Shown piece after piece: positions 12,783 to 23,170 of a stretch of 64,000 nucleotides of DNA (within the stretch, counting starts at the first letter, position 1; each line of letters opens with the position of its first letter). Origin of the DNA: Arenimonas soli (lineage in GTDB: Bacteria > Pseudomonadota > Gammaproteobacteria > Xanthomonadales > Xanthomonadaceae); contig NZ_BMKC01000002.1 in NCBI RefSeq assembly GCF_014643775.1, positions 124,001-188,000 on the forward strand, written 5' to 3'. The position numbers and the translations under genes were made by a program. The notes below the pieces were generated by a model. It did no database searches. It had not been told where the DNA came from and was given only the letters and a program-made list of their open reading frames with translations.

Positions 12783-13796
12783 ATGAAGTGGGCGGACCTG
12801 CGCAGCGACACCGTCACCCAGCCCACCCCGGCGATGCGCCAGGCCGGCCTTTCGGCCGCGGTCGGCGACGACGTGATGGGCGACGACCCCAGCGTCAACG
12901 CGCTGCAGGACCGGGTCGCGCGCGAGCTGGGTTTCGAGGCCGCGCTGTACGTGCCCAGCGGCACCCAGTCCAACCTGCTGGCCCTCATGGGCCACTGCGA
13001 ACGCGGCGACGAATACCTGGTGGGCATGGACGCGCACACCTACAAGTACGAGGGCGGTGGCGCGGCGGTGTTGGGTTCGATCCAGCCGCAGCCCATCGTG
13101 CATGCGGCCGACGGCACGCTGCCGATCGAGGCCCTGGATGCTGCGGTGAAACCACTGGGCGACCCGCATTTCGCCCGCACCCGCCTGCTGGCGCTTGAAA
13201 ACACCTGGCACGGCCGGCCGCTGCCGCTTGATTACCTGGCGCAGGCCGGCGCGTTCGCGCGCGAACGCGGGCTGGCCTTCCATCTCGACGGCGCGCGTCT
13301 TTACAACGCCGCCGTGGCTTGCGGCGTGCCGGCGGCGCAGATCGCCGGGCATTTCGATTCGGTGTCGGTGTGTTTGTCCAAGGGCCTGGGCGCGCCGGTG
13401 GGTTCGGTGCTGGCCGGCTCGCGGGCACTGGTGGACAAGGCCCGGCGCTGGCGCAAGGTGCTGGGCGGCGGCTGGCGCCAGGCCGGCATCATGGCGGCGA
13501 TGGCGCACCACGCGCTCGACCACCACGTGGCCCGGCTGGCCGATGACCACCGCCGCGCGAGTGAACTCGCCGACGCACTGCGCTCACTCGGCCTGGCGGT
13601 GGACGGTGCGTTCACCAACATCCTGTTCGTCACCGTGCCCGACGGCCGCCTGGCGGAACTGGCCAAGGCGCTCGAAGCCCGCGGCGTGCGCATCTCCGCC
13701 GGCCGCGGCGCGCGGGTTCGGCTGGTGACGCACCTGGATATCGACGACGCCGGGCTGGAACGTGCCATCGCCGGCTTCCGCGAGTTCTTCGCCTAG
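12783..13796 (+). CDS. ltaE: Low-specificity L-threonine aldolase
   Basis: 337 aa, a fold-type I PLP enzyme. Family landmarks: DLRSDTVTQPT at the start, VGDDVMGDDPSVN, YVPSGTQSN, LENTWHGRPLP, HLDGARLYNA, and the PLP lysine in SVCLSKGLGAPVGS (about residue 200). It cleaves L-threonine/allo-threonine to glycine and acetaldehyde. GGAGG precedes the start. The last four bases overlap the 3' end of the convergent MFS gene, with TAG stops on both strands. Confidence 0.95.
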   Translation: MKWADLRSDTVTQPTPAMRQAGLSAAVGDDVMGDDPSVNALQDRVARELGFEAALYVPSGTQSNLLALMGHCERGDEYLVGMDAHTYKYEGGGAAVLGSIQPQPIVHAADGTLPIEALDAAVKPLGDPHFARTRLLALENTWHGRPLPLDYLAQAGAFARERGLAFHLDGARLYNAAVACGVPAAQIAGHFDSVSVCLSKGLGAPVGSVLAGSRALVDKARRWRKVLGGGWRQAGIMAAMAHHALDHHVARLADDHRRASELADALRSLGLAVDGAFTNILFVTVPDGRLAELAKALEARGVRISAGRGARVRLVTHLDIDDAGLERAIAGFREFFA

Positions 13797-15223
13797 GTCG
13801 CGGAGCGCTGTTCGGCTTTTTGTTCCGACAGTTCCTTGCCCACTTCCGCGCGGCCGGCCATCTCGGCGCCGGCGTCGTGCGGCAGGCGGTACATCATCCA
13901 GGCCGACAGCGCCGAGATGACGCCCACCGTCAGGAAGGCCCAGCCGAAGTTGGCCGGGTCGGCGTAGTCCTGGCCGGTGAAGCTGCCGGCCACCTGCAGC
14001 GCGTAGCCGCCGATGGCCACGCCCAGCGCCAGCGAAAACTGCTGCAGCATGCCCGACAGGCTGCTGGCCTGGCCCATGCGGGCCTGGTCGACTTCGGCGT
14101 AGCTGATGGCATTGAGGCTGGTGAACTGCAGCGAGCGGAAGCAGCCCGACACCAGCAACACCGCCATGATTACCCAGTGCGCGGTGTCGGCCCGGAACAG
14201 GCCGAAACCCGCCAGCATGGCCGAAGCCAGCAGGGCGTTGACCCACAGCACCCGCCGGAAGCCGAAGCGCCGCAGCACCGCCGCCGCCATCGTCTTCATG
14301 AAGATCGCGCCCACGGCGGACACGAAGGTCAGCAGGCCCGACTGCAGTGGCGTCAGGCCGAAACCCAGCTGCAGCATCAGCGGCAGCAGGAATGGCGTGG
14401 CGCCGATGCCGATGCGGAACAGCATGCCGCCCACCACGCCGGCGCGGAACGTGGGCAGCCGCAGCAGGCCCAGGTCGATCAGCGGGTGCGGATGCCGGCG
14501 CGCATGCCAGACGTAGGCCACCATGGCGGCCACGCCCACGACCAGCGTGGCCACGGCCACCGGCGTCGACACCAGGTGCCGGCCCAGCGTCGAAAAACCG
14601 AACAAGGCCAGCGCCAGGCCCAGGCCCGACAGCGCGAAGCCGGTCCAGTCCAACGGCTTCACCGGCTCGCGCAGGTCGGGCACGAAACGCCAGGCCAGCA
14701 CCATGCCGACCAGGCCCATCGGGATGTTGATCAGGAAGATCCAGCGCCAGTCGCTGTAGGTGGCGATGAAGCCGCCGATGGGCGGGCCCAGGATCGGCGC
14801 CACCAGCGCCGGGATGGTCAGCCAGCTCAGGGCCTGCACCAGTTCGTTCTTGGGCACGGTGCGCAGCAGCACCAGCCGACCCACCGGCACCATCAGCGCG
14901 CCGCCCATGCCCTGCAGGAAGCGCGCGGCAACCAGCTGCTCGAGGCTGGCGCTGGCCGCGCAGGCCAGCGAGCCCAGCAGGAACACGCCGATGGCCAGCA
15001 TGAAGGTGCGCTTGGCGCCGAAGCGGTCGGCCACCCAGCCGCTGACCGGAATGAATACCGCCAGCGCCAGCAGGTAGGCGGTCAGCGCCAGCTTCAGCGC
15101 GATCGGCTCGGTGCCCAGGTCTTCGGCGATGACCGGCAGCGAAGTCGCGATCGCCGTCGAGTCCATGGTTTCGATGAACAGGGTGGTCGCGACGATCAGC
15201 GAGAGGCGGCGGCCGGGGTTCAT
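13793..15223 (-). CDS. MFS multidrug exporter, DHA2/EmrB-like
   Basis: 476 aa with about 14 hydrophobic helices. The N-terminus has IETMDSTAIATSLPVIAEDLG (motif D1 of drug:H+ antiporters), then GWVADRFGAKR (motif A), RFLQGMGGALMVPVGR and motif C in LVAPILGPPIGGFI. It belongs to the DHA2 group of inner-membrane drug exporters. It is divergent from the MarR-GNAT regulator across a 160-bp gap, an arrangement typical of a MarR-controlled efflux gene. The substrate is unknown. Confidence 0.9.
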   Translation of the reverse strand: MNPGRRLSLIVATTLFIETMDSTAIATSLPVIAEDLGTEPIALKLALTAYLLALAVFIPVSGWVADRFGAKRTFMLAIGVFLLGSLACAASASLEQLVAARFLQGMGGALMVPVGRLVLLRTVPKNELVQALSWLTIPALVAPILGPPIGGFIATYSDWRWIFLINIPMGLVGMVLAWRFVPDLREPVKPLDWTGFALSGLGLALALFGFSTLGRHLVSTPVAVATLVVGVAAMVAYVWHARRHPHPLIDLGLLRLPTFRAGVVGGMLFRIGIGATPFLLPLMLQLGFGLTPLQSGLLTFVSAVGAIFMKTMAAAVLRRFGFRRVLWVNALLASAMLAGFGLFRADTAHWVIMAVLLVSGCFRSLQFTSLNAISYAEVDQARMGQASSLSGMLQQFSLALGVAIGGYALQVAGSFTGQDYADPANFGWAFLTVGVISALSAWMMYRLPHDAGAEMAGRAEVGKELSEQKAEQRSAT

Positions 15224-15350
15224 CCGCGGGCCGGGCCTGTGGCGGGGGACGGGGGCATCCGGGCAGCCTCGCCGATGCGGGCCGGGGGCCGCAACCCGGC
15301 GTCCGCGCCCACGACGCGGGGGACTTGCGCGGCCCCTCCTCAGGTATTAC

Positions 15351-15362
15351 GTTAGCGCTTAC
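15351..15362. promoter_or_regulatory. Candidate MarR operator dyad
   Basis: GTTAGCGCTTAC is a near-perfect 12-bp palindrome (five of six base pairs) located 22 nt before the MarR-GNAT start and inside the divergent promoter region shared with the MFS gene. Autoregulation is inferred from position only. Confidence 0.35.
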
Positions 15363-15383
15363 ACAACTACTGTCGGAGTTCGC

Positions 15384-16337
15384 ATGAGCTTCCTGTCCGT
15401 GCAGGGCACCCTGGCCCTGGCCAGCCGCCTGAAGGTGCTCAGCGAACGCAGCTACGACCTGGTCGACCAGGTCTACCGCGAACATGGCATCGGCCTGCAG
15501 GCGCGCTGGTTCCCGGTGCTGCGGCTGCTTGAACAGCGCGGTCCGCTGAGCGTCGGCGAAATCGCCCGCGAGATCGGCCTCACCCATTCGGCCATCAGCC
15601 AGCTGGCCACCAAGCTGATCAAGGGCGGCTGGCTGCAGCGCGTGCCCGGCGACGGCGACCGCCGCCAGCGCGTGCTGGCCCTGAGCGACCGCTGCCAGCA
15701 GGAACTGCGCGCCGCCCGGCCGCTGTGGCAGGCGATGCGGGCCAGCGTGGAGCGGCGGATCATGGACACCGGCGTCGACCTGCTGGGCGCGCTGACGCAG
15801 TACGAAGCCAGCCTGGACGAACAGCCGCTGCCCGCCGACGTGGCGCGGCGGATGAAGCTGCTGCAGGCCGATACGGTGCGCATCGAACCCTTTTCACCCG
15901 GGCTGCGTGAACATTTCTACCGGCTCAATGCCGAATGGCTGGCCCGGTACTTCCAGATCGAACCGATAGACCACGCGGTGATGTCGGAACCGGAAAAGCA
16001 CATCCTCGAGCCCGGCGGCAGCATCCTGTTCGCGATGGTCGGCGAGGACGTGGTCGGCACCTGCGCGCTCATGGTCGACACGCCCGGCGTGTACGAACTG
16101 ACCAAGATGGCCGTCACCCCCGGCCACCAGGGCCTGGGCATCGGTCGCAAGCTGATGGAAGCCGCCATCGCCGAGTTCCAGCGCCTTGGCGGCAAGGAAC
16201 TATTCCTGGAATCCCAGACCCGCCTGCAGCCCGCGCTCAGGCTCTACGAAAGCGTCGGCTTCGAGCGCCAGCCCGCCATCAAACCCGGCAGCCACTACCA
16301 GCGCGCCGACGTGTACATGATCTGGCGCGGCGGCTGA
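15384..16337 (+). CDS. MarR-GNAT fusion: HTH regulator with N-acetyltransferase domain
   Basis: 317 aa from ATG at 15384 with TCGGAG upstream. Residues about 1-150 form a MarR winged helix (GPLSVGEIAREIGLTHSAISQLATKL recognition region, wing GDGDRRQRVLALS). Residues about 160-317 form a GNAT fold with the acetyl-CoA loop VTPGHQGLGIGRKLMEAAI and the LFLESQTRLQPALRLYESVGF segment. Such bifunctional proteins are a known family and may sense small molecules by acetylating them. It ends directly abutting the oligopeptidase A stop on the other strand. Confidence 0.9.
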   Translation: MSFLSVQGTLALASRLKVLSERSYDLVDQVYREHGIGLQARWFPVLRLLEQRGPLSVGEIAREIGLTHSAISQLATKLIKGGWLQRVPGDGDRRQRVLALSDRCQQELRAARPLWQAMRASVERRIMDTGVDLLGALTQYEASLDEQPLPADVARRMKLLQADTVRIEPFSPGLREHFYRLNAEWLARYFQIEPIDHAVMSEPEKHILEPGGSILFAMVGEDVVGTCALMVDTPGVYELTKMAVTPGHQGLGIGRKLMEAAIAEFQRLGGKELFLESQTRLQPALRLYESVGFERQPAIKPGSHYQRADVYMIWRGG

Positions 16338-18383
16338 TCAGGCCGCCAGGCCGTAGCTGCGCAGCAAGGCGTCCGGGTCGGGTTCGCGGCCGCGGAAGGC
16401 GACGAAACTCTCCAGGGCCGGGCGCGAGCCGCCGACGGCGAGGATTTCGCGGCGGTAGCGGGCGCCGGTGTCGGCGTCGAAGACGCCGGCCTGTTCGAAA
16501 GCCGAAAACGCGTCGGCGCTCAGCACTTCCGCCCACAGGTAGCTGTAGTAGCCGGCCGAATAGCCGCCGGCGAAGATGTGGGTGAATGCGTGCGGGAAGC
16601 GGTTGAAGGCCGGCGGCCGGATGACCGCGACTTCGTCGCGCACTTCGTCCAGCAGCGCCAGCGTGCGCGGGCCGTGCGCCGGGTCGAATTCCAGGTGCAT
16701 GCGGAAATCGAACAGCGCGAACTCCAGCTGCCGCACCAGGAACAGGCCGGCGTGGAAGTGCCTGGCCTCGAGCATCTTGGCGTACAGCGCGTCGGGCAGG
16801 CGTTCGCCGGTCTGGTAGTGCTTCGCGAACATGTCCAGGGCCTCGCGCTGCCAGGCGAAGTTCTCCATGAACTGGCTGGGCAGCTCCACCGCGTCCCACT
16901 CCACGCCGCTGATGCCGCCGACACTGGGCCAGTCCACTTCGGTCAGCAGGTGGTGCAGGCCATGGCCGAACTCGTGGAACAGCGTAACCACGTCGTCGTG
17001 GGTCAGCAGGGCCGGCGTGTCGTCATTCGGGGGAGGGAAGTTGCACGTGAGGTAGGCCACCGGCTTGTGCGCGCTGACGCCGTCGTTGAGGCGCGCGCGG
17101 CACACGTCCATCCAGGCGCCGCCGCGCTTGCCGGCGCGGGCGTAGTGGTCGAGGTAAACGCCGGCGCGCACGCTGCCGTCCTTGTCCACCACGTCGAAGA
17201 AGTGCACGTCCTTGTGCCAGGCGTCCACGCCCTGGCGTTCGGCCAGGCGCACGCCAAACACACGTTCGGCGACGGTGAACAGGCCCTGCATCACCGCCGG
17301 CAGCGGGAAGTAAGGCTTGAGGTCTTCTTCGCTGAAGGCAAAACGCGACTCGCGCAGTTTTTCCGAGGCGTAGGCAACGTCCCAGGGCTGCAGGTCGGCG
17401 ATGCCGAGTTTCTCCGCGGCGAAGGCGCGCAGCTCCTGGTACTCGCGCTGCGCCACCGGCCGCGCCTTGGCGGCGAGTTCGCGCAGGAAGCCCAGCACGC
17501 GTTCGGGCGTGCCGGCCATCTTGTCGTCCAGGGATTCGTGCGCGGCCGAGGCGAAACCCAGCAGCTGCGCGGCTTCATGGCGCAGGGCCAGGATCTGGCC
17601 GATGCGTTCGCTGTTGTCGTACTGGCCGGCATGCGGCCCCTGGTCGGAGGCGCGGGTGCTGGTGGCGGTGTAGATTTCCTCGCGCAGCGCGCGGCTGTCG
17701 GCGAAGGTCAGCACGGCCTGCACCACCGGACCCTTGAGCGTGGCCAGCCAGTCTTCGGCGTCCTTCTCCTTCGCCATCGCGCGCAGCATGTCGCGGGCGG
17801 ACGCGGGCAGGCCGGCGAGTTCGGCTTCGCCGACCGGGCGGGTCCAGGCGTCGGTGGCGTCGAGCACGGCTTCCTCGAAGGCGGTCTCGAGCTTGCTCAG
17901 TTCATTCTGGATGGCCTTGAAGCGCGAACGCGCCGGCTCTTCCAAGGCCACGCCGCTGAGTTTGAAGCCGCGCAGGCTGTCTTCGACGAGCGTCTTGCGG
18001 GCCCGGTCGAGCGTGTCGAAAGCCGGCGATTCGCGCAGCGCCTTCACGGCGGCATAGAGGCCGCGGTGCTGGCCGAGTTCGGTGGAATGTTCGGTCAGCT
18101 TTTCCAGCGCCGCCGAATAGGCCTCGCGCAGTTCGGGCGAATCCTTCACCCCGTGCAGGTGCGACACCGGCGAGAAGGTGCGGCCCAGGGTTTCCTCCCA
18201 GCGCTCGAGCGGCGCCATCAGCGTGCTGAAGTCGCGCGCCGCCGGGTCGGCGGCCAGGCGTTCGACCTCGGCGCGGAAGCCGGCCAGGACCTCGTCGATG
18301 GCGGGATTCACGTGGGCGGGCGTGATGGCGGAAAACGCCGGCAGTTCGGCGTCGGCGAGCAGGGGGTTCGGATTCTGGGTCAT
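16338..18383 (-). CDS. prlC: Oligopeptidase A (M3 family metallopeptidase)
   Basis: 681 aa from ATG at 18383, matching the 680-aa E. coli enzyme; a GTG at 18392 would add three residues. The zinc site HEFGHGLHH (HExxH) is clear at about residue 470, followed by SGVEWDAVELPSQFMENF with the third ligand Glu. The N-terminal NPLLADAELPAFSAI start is typical. The cytoplasmic enzyme degrades peptides and cleaved signal peptides. The gene stands alone, convergent with the MarR-GNAT gene. Confidence 0.95.
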   Translation of the reverse strand: MTQNPNPLLADAELPAFSAITPAHVNPAIDEVLAGFRAEVERLAADPAARDFSTLMAPLERWEETLGRTFSPVSHLHGVKDSPELREAYSAALEKLTEHSTELGQHRGLYAAVKALRESPAFDTLDRARKTLVEDSLRGFKLSGVALEEPARSRFKAIQNELSKLETAFEEAVLDATDAWTRPVGEAELAGLPASARDMLRAMAKEKDAEDWLATLKGPVVQAVLTFADSRALREEIYTATSTRASDQGPHAGQYDNSERIGQILALRHEAAQLLGFASAAHESLDDKMAGTPERVLGFLRELAAKARPVAQREYQELRAFAAEKLGIADLQPWDVAYASEKLRESRFAFSEEDLKPYFPLPAVMQGLFTVAERVFGVRLAERQGVDAWHKDVHFFDVVDKDGSVRAGVYLDHYARAGKRGGAWMDVCRARLNDGVSAHKPVAYLTCNFPPPNDDTPALLTHDDVVTLFHEFGHGLHHLLTEVDWPSVGGISGVEWDAVELPSQFMENFAWQREALDMFAKHYQTGERLPDALYAKMLEARHFHAGLFLVRQLEFALFDFRMHLEFDPAHGPRTLALLDEVRDEVAVIRPPAFNRFPHAFTHIFAGGYSAGYYSYLWAEVLSADAFSAFEQAGVFDADTGARYRREILAVGGSRPALESFVAFRGREPDPDALLRSYGLAA

Positions 18384-18433
18384 GGCAGTCACATGGCGTC
18401 GGGACGGCCGCGATTCAACCCGCGCGGCCGGGA

Positions 18434-19852
18434 TCAGCGGGTAAGCAGCTTGACCACGAAGTCGGCCAGCTTGCCGAACGGCGGGTCGAATATCTTCATG
18501 CCGTTCAGGCGCGACTGGTACATCACCGGCATCGGCTTGGTGAAGGTCAGGAAACCGGCTTCGCCATGGTACTGGCCCATGCCGCTGGGTCCGACGCCGC
18601 CCACCGGCAGCGAATGCTGGCCGAACTGCACCAGGGTGTCGTTGACGCAGACGCTGCCGGCCACCACGCGGTCAAGCGTATGGCGCAGGCGCTGGCGCTG
18701 GTTGTCGAAAGGGTAGAACGCCAGCGGCCGGTCGCGGCCCAGGATGTATTCGATGGCCTTGTCGTGGCTGTCGTAGGACTTCACCGGCAGCAGCGGGCCG
18801 AAGATTTCCTCCTGCATCACCCGCGCCTCGTCCGGCGGGTCGAGCAGCACGGTCGGCGGGATCACTTCCACGCCCGGCGGCGGCGGGTCGCCGTCGGGGC
18901 GGTGCTGCACGACGCCGACGCCGCGTTCGCGGGCATCGTCGAGCCAGCTGCGCAGGCGTTCGGCCTGGCCCGGATTGACGATGGCGGTGTAGTCGGGATT
19001 GCTGGCCAGGTTCGGGTAACGCCGGCGCACCGAGGCCATGTAGGCGCGCACGAAGGCGTCGCGCTGGTCGCGCGGCACCAGCACGTAGTCCGGCGCCACG
19101 CAGGTCTGGCCGCTGTTGAAACACTTGCCGGCGGCGATGCGGTCGGCCGCCTGTTCGATCGGGTAGTCCGGCGCCACCAGGGCCGGCGACTTGCCTCCCA
19201 GCTCCAGGGTCACCGGCACCAGGTTGGGCGCCGCGGCGGCCATCACCGCCCGCCCGACCGTGGTCGAGCCGGTGAACAGCAGGTGGTCGAAGGGCAGCCG
19301 GCTGAAGGCCGCGCCGATCGCGGCGTCGCCCTGCACCACGGCCACGCGTTCGGCCGGGAAGACTTCGGCCAGCAGCCGCGCCAGCAGCTGCGAGGTGCGC
19401 GGCGTGTGCTCGGACGGCTTGAGCATGACGTGGTTGCCGGCGGCGATGGCGTCGGCCAGCGGAATCAGGGCCAGCTGGATCGGGTAGTTCCAGGGCGCCA
19501 CGATGCCGACCACGCCCAGCGGCTGGCGGCGGATTTCGGCCCGCGCCGGCAGGAAGGCCAGGTTGACGCCGCGCCGCTCGGGCCGCATCCAGCGGCGCAG
19601 GTGGCGGCGCAGGTGGCTGATTTCATCCAGGGTGACCATGACGTCGGCCGCCAGGGTCTCGTGGCGCGACCGGCGGCCGAAATCGGCCGACACCGTCTTC
19701 ACCAGCTCGTCGCGGTGGCGGCGCACGGCTTCGCCCAGCCGCTGGAGGTCGTCCATGCGCTGCCGGTAGCCGGGCACCTGGCGCTGGTGGGCGGCGCGCA
19801 GGTGGGCCAGCAGCGGGCGCAGGTCCTGGTCGGGGTGCGGGGCAGTGTCCAT
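18434..19852 (-). CDS. Coniferyl aldehyde dehydrogenase-like NAD(P)-dependent ALDH
   Basis: 472 aa. ALDH features: APWNYPIQL, KPSEHTP, FTGSTTVGR, catalytic Glu in LELGGKSPALV and nucleophile Cys in CFNSGQTCVAPDY, ending with GGVGPSGMGQYHGE. The short length, absence of an N-terminal extension and hydrophobic C-terminus (VKLLTR) place it with class 3/coniferyl-aldehyde-type enzymes that oxidise aromatic or fatty aldehydes. The start has TAGACT 6 nt upstream and no ribosome site, as does the divergent carbonic anhydrase gene. Confidence 0.9.
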   Translation of the reverse strand: MDTAPHPDQDLRPLLAHLRAAHQRQVPGYRQRMDDLQRLGEAVRRHRDELVKTVSADFGRRSRHETLAADVMVTLDEISHLRRHLRRWMRPERRGVNLAFLPARAEIRRQPLGVVGIVAPWNYPIQLALIPLADAIAAGNHVMLKPSEHTPRTSQLLARLLAEVFPAERVAVVQGDAAIGAAFSRLPFDHLLFTGSTTVGRAVMAAAAPNLVPVTLELGGKSPALVAPDYPIEQAADRIAAGKCFNSGQTCVAPDYVLVPRDQRDAFVRAYMASVRRRYPNLASNPDYTAIVNPGQAERLRSWLDDARERGVGVVQHRPDGDPPPPGVEVIPPTVLLDPPDEARVMQEEIFGPLLPVKSYDSHDKAIEYILGRDRPLAFYPFDNQRQRLRHTLDRVVAGSVCVNDTLVQFGQHSLPVGGVGPSGMGQYHGEAGFLTFTKPMPVMYQSRLNGMKIFDPPFGKLADFVVKLLTR

Positions 19853-19858
19853 GCGGGC

Positions 19859-19864
19859 AGTCTA
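19859..19864 (-). promoter_or_regulatory. Candidate -10 box of leaderless ALDH transcript
   Basis: TAGACT on the minus strand sits 6 nt before the aldehyde dehydrogenase ATG, without a ribosome site between. Confidence 0.45.
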
Positions 19865-19878
19865 CCGCCGCCACCCGT

Positions 19879-19884
19879 TAGAAT
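19879..19884 (+). promoter_or_regulatory. Candidate -10 box of leaderless gamma-CA transcript
   Basis: TAGAAT sits 6 nt before the ATG at 19891. It lies only 14 bp from the oppositely oriented TAGACT, so the two promoters overlap back to back. Confidence 0.5.
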
Positions 19885-19890
19885 CGCGGC

Positions 19891-20424
19891 ATGAACATAC
19901 GTCCCTTCAAGGGCATCGTGCCCACCCTCGGCGCCCGGGCCTACGTGGACCCGGCCGCCACCGTCATCGGCGACGTGCACCTGGGCGAAGACAGCTCGGT
20001 CTGGCCGGGCTGCGTGGTGCGCGGCGACGTCAACCACATCCGCATCGGCGCCCGCACCAACATCCAGGACGGGACCATCATCCACGTCACCCACGAAGGC
20101 CCGTTCACCCGGCCGGGCGGCTTCCCGACGATCATCGGCGACGACGTCACCATCGGCCACGGCGCCATCGTGCATGCCTGCACGATCGGCAACGCGGTGC
20201 TCATCGGCATGGGCGCGACGGTGCTCGACGGCGCCGAGGTGATGGACCACGGCTTCGTCGGCGCCGGCGCCGTGGTGCCGCCGGGCAAGAAGGTGCTCAG
20301 CGGCGAGCTCTGGCTGGGCAACCCGGCCAAGCCGGTGCGCAAGCTCAGCGACAAGGAAATCGAGCAGCTCTATTACAGCGCCAAACACTACGTGAAGCTC
20401 AAGGACGCCTACCTGGCGCCCTGA
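19891..20424 (+). CDS. Gamma-class carbonic anhydrase family protein
   Basis: 177 aa left-handed beta-helix protein built of hexapeptide repeats. Metal-binding His residues are seen in IIHVTHEG, IGHGAIVHACTIG, and the family signature RIGARTNIQDG and GMGATVLDGA are present. The C-terminal helix (KEIEQLYYSAKHYVKLKDAYL) is typical of the CaiE/YrdA/PaaY-like trimer. It may hydrate CO2 or act on thioesters; activity cannot be inferred from sequence alone. Confidence 0.92.
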   Translation: MNIRPFKGIVPTLGARAYVDPAATVIGDVHLGEDSSVWPGCVVRGDVNHIRIGARTNIQDGTIIHVTHEGPFTRPGGFPTIIGDDVTIGHGAIVHACTIGNAVLIGMGATVLDGAEVMDHGFVGAGAVVPPGKKVLSGELWLGNPAKPVRKLSDKEIEQLYYSAKHYVKLKDAYLAP

Positions 20425-20440
20425 GCCCGGCCGCCGCGAC

Positions 20441-21280
20441 TCAGTCCGCGGTCTGCAGCGCGTCCGCGCGCGCGGTGAGCGAGGCGAACACCGGGTCGGT
20501 GTCCGGGCGCTTGCCGTGCCAGATCGCGAAACTCTCGGCCGCCTGTTCCACCAGCATGCCGATGCCGTCGAAGGCGTGTTCGCAGCCCGCGGCCCGGGCC
20601 CAGGCCAGGAAGGACACCGCGGCTTCGCCGTAGCTCAGGTCCACGGCCAGCGTGCGCGAGGTGGTCAGCGAAAACGGCAGTTCGATGCCGCCGCTGCGCC
20701 CGGCCGACGTGGCGTTGACGACCATGTCGAAGGCACCCAGGTTGCCCAGGTCCGACCAGTAGCGGGTATGCACGCGGCCCGGTTCGCCCAGCGCGTCAGC
20801 CAGGGCGTCGGCGCGTTCGGCGGTGCGGTTGACCACCCACAGTTCGCCGATGCCGGCATCGAGCAGGGACGGGGACACGCCGCGGGCAGCGCCACCGGCG
20901 CCCAGCATCAGCACCCGGCGGCCGCGCAGGTCCAGGCGGCGGCGTTCGGTGAGGTCGTGCACCAGGCCGATGCCGTCGGTGTTGTCGCCGTGCCACTGGC
21001 CGTTGCGCCGGCTCAGGGTGTTGGCGGCGCCGGCGCGGCGCGCGCGGTCGCTGGCTTCGGTGCACAGGGCCAGGGCGCGTTCCTTGTGCGGCAGCGTGAT
21101 GTTGGCGCCCAGGCCGCCGCCCGCGGCGAAGGCGGCCAGGGCGTTGGCGAAGTCTTCCGGCGAGGCGTCGATGGCGGCGTACTGCATCGCAATGCCCAGC
21201 TGGGTGCCGAAGGCGGCGTGGATGCGCGGCGACAGCGAGTGCACCACGGGGTGTCCGAACACGGCGTAACGGGCAGTCAT
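20441..21280 (-). CDS. aroE: Shikimate dehydrogenase
   Basis: 279 aa from ATG at 21280 ([12 protein letters not shown]), supported by AAGGAGG 6-12 nt upstream; an earlier start at 21349 lies within hemB. Substrate-binding SLSPRIH at about 17-23, catalytic Lys in [24 protein letters not shown] for NADPH, and the NRT cofactor clamp. It reduces 3-dehydroshikimate in aromatic amino-acid synthesis. It begins two bases after the hemB stop, so the two are translationally coupled. The C-terminal Gly-Met-rich [13 protein letters not shown] is standard. Confidence 0.95.
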   Translation of the reverse strand: MTARYAVFGHPVVHSLSPRIHAAFGTQLGIAMQYAAIDASPEDFANALAAFAAGGGLGANITLPHKERALALCTEASDRARRAGAANTLSRRNGQWHGDNTDGIGLVHDLTERRRLDLRGRRVLMLGAGGAARGVSPSLLDAGIGELWVVNRTAERADALADALGEPGRVHTRYWSDLGNLGAFDMVVNATSAGRSGGIELPFSLTTSRTLAVDLSYGEAAVSFLAWARAAGCEHAFDGIGMLVEQAAESFAIWHGKRPDTDPVFASLTARADALQTAD

Positions 21281-21281
21281 G

Positions 21282-22322
<1,041 letters not shown>

Positions 22323-22323
22323 C

Positions 22324-22329
22324 TAAGAT
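22324..22329 (+). promoter_or_regulatory. Candidate -10 box of leaderless dppC-like transcript
   Basis: TAAGAT lies 7 nt before the permease ATG at 22337. No ribosome site is seen. Confidence 0.45.
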
Positions 22330-22336
22330 TCCCGGC

Positions 22337-23170
22337 ATGTCCGGCCCCCGCCCCCTGCCCCGATCCGCCCGTGCCTGCCTGTGGGTGATCGCGGCGCTGG
22401 TGCTTGCCTGCTGGGCCGGACCGTGGCTGCTTGGCCTGCCGGACCCGCATCGTCCGGACTGGAGCGCGCTCTCGGCGCCGCCATCGCTTTCGAACGGGCA
22501 CTGGTTCGGCACCGATGCGATCGGCCGCGACATCCTGGCGCGCACGCTGGCCGGCGGCCGCCTTTCGCTGACCATCGGCGCCCTGGCCACCGCGGTCGCG
22601 CTGGTCATCGGCCTGGCCTACGGCGCCATTGCCGGCTACGCCGGTGGCCGCACCGAACGCGCGATGGTGCGCGGGCTGGACGTGCTGTCGGCGCTGCCCT
22701 TCCTGCTGATCGTGATCCTGCTGCTGGCGCTGTTCGGGCGTTCGCTGTGGCTGCTGCTGGCGGCGATCGGCGGCTACGTCTGGATCGACCTGGCCCGCGT
22801 CGTGCGCGCCGAAGCCGCGCGCCTGCGTGACATGCCCTTCGTGCTGGCCGCCCGCGCCGCCGGCGCCCGCTTCGACCAGGTGCTGCGCTGGCACCTGCTG
22901 CCCAACCTGCTGCCGCTGGGCCTGGTGTACCTGGGCCTGATCCTGCCGCAGGCGATCCTGGTGGAAAGTTTCCTGGGCTTCCTGGGCCTGGGCGTGGACG
23001 AACCCGCCGCCAGCTGGGGCGGCCTGCTGGGCGAAGGCACCCAGGAGCTGGACGTCGCGCCGTGGTCGCTGCTGTTCCCGGCCGGTTTCCTGGTGGCGAC
23101 GCTGGCCGCCTTCCAGTTCCTGGGCGACGGCCTGCGCGACTGGCTGGACGTGCGCGGGGAAGCTTCATGA
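22337..23170 (+). CDS. Peptide/nickel-type ABC transporter permease (DppC/OppC family)
   Basis: 277 aa. It has the OppC N-terminal segment, then HWFGTDAIGRDILAR leading into the permease domain with about six helices and the EAA loop VLAARAAGARFDQVLRWHLLPN. The product is an inner-membrane subunit. The next gene, an ATPase pair in one chain, overlaps by ATGA. A DppB-type partner and a substrate-binding protein, both normally required, are missing from the window. Confidence 0.9.
   Translation: MSGPRPLPRSARACLWVIAALVLACWAGPWLLGLPDPHRPDWSALSAPPSLSNGHWFGTDAIGRDILARTLAGGRLSLTIGALATAVALVIGLAYGAIAGYAGGRTERAMVRGLDVLSALPFLLIVILLLALFGRSLWLLLAAIGGYVWIDLARVVRAEAARLRDMPFVLAARAAGARFDQVLRWHLLPNLLPLGLVYLGLILPQAILVESFLGFLGLGVDEPAASWGGLLGEGTQELDVAPWSLLFPAGFLVATLAAFQFLGDGLRDWLDVRGEAS

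Noticed and set aside
16578-18716. A 712-codon plus-strand open frame opposite prlC
   Set aside because: It mirrors the oligopeptidase gene with its HExxH site on the other strand.
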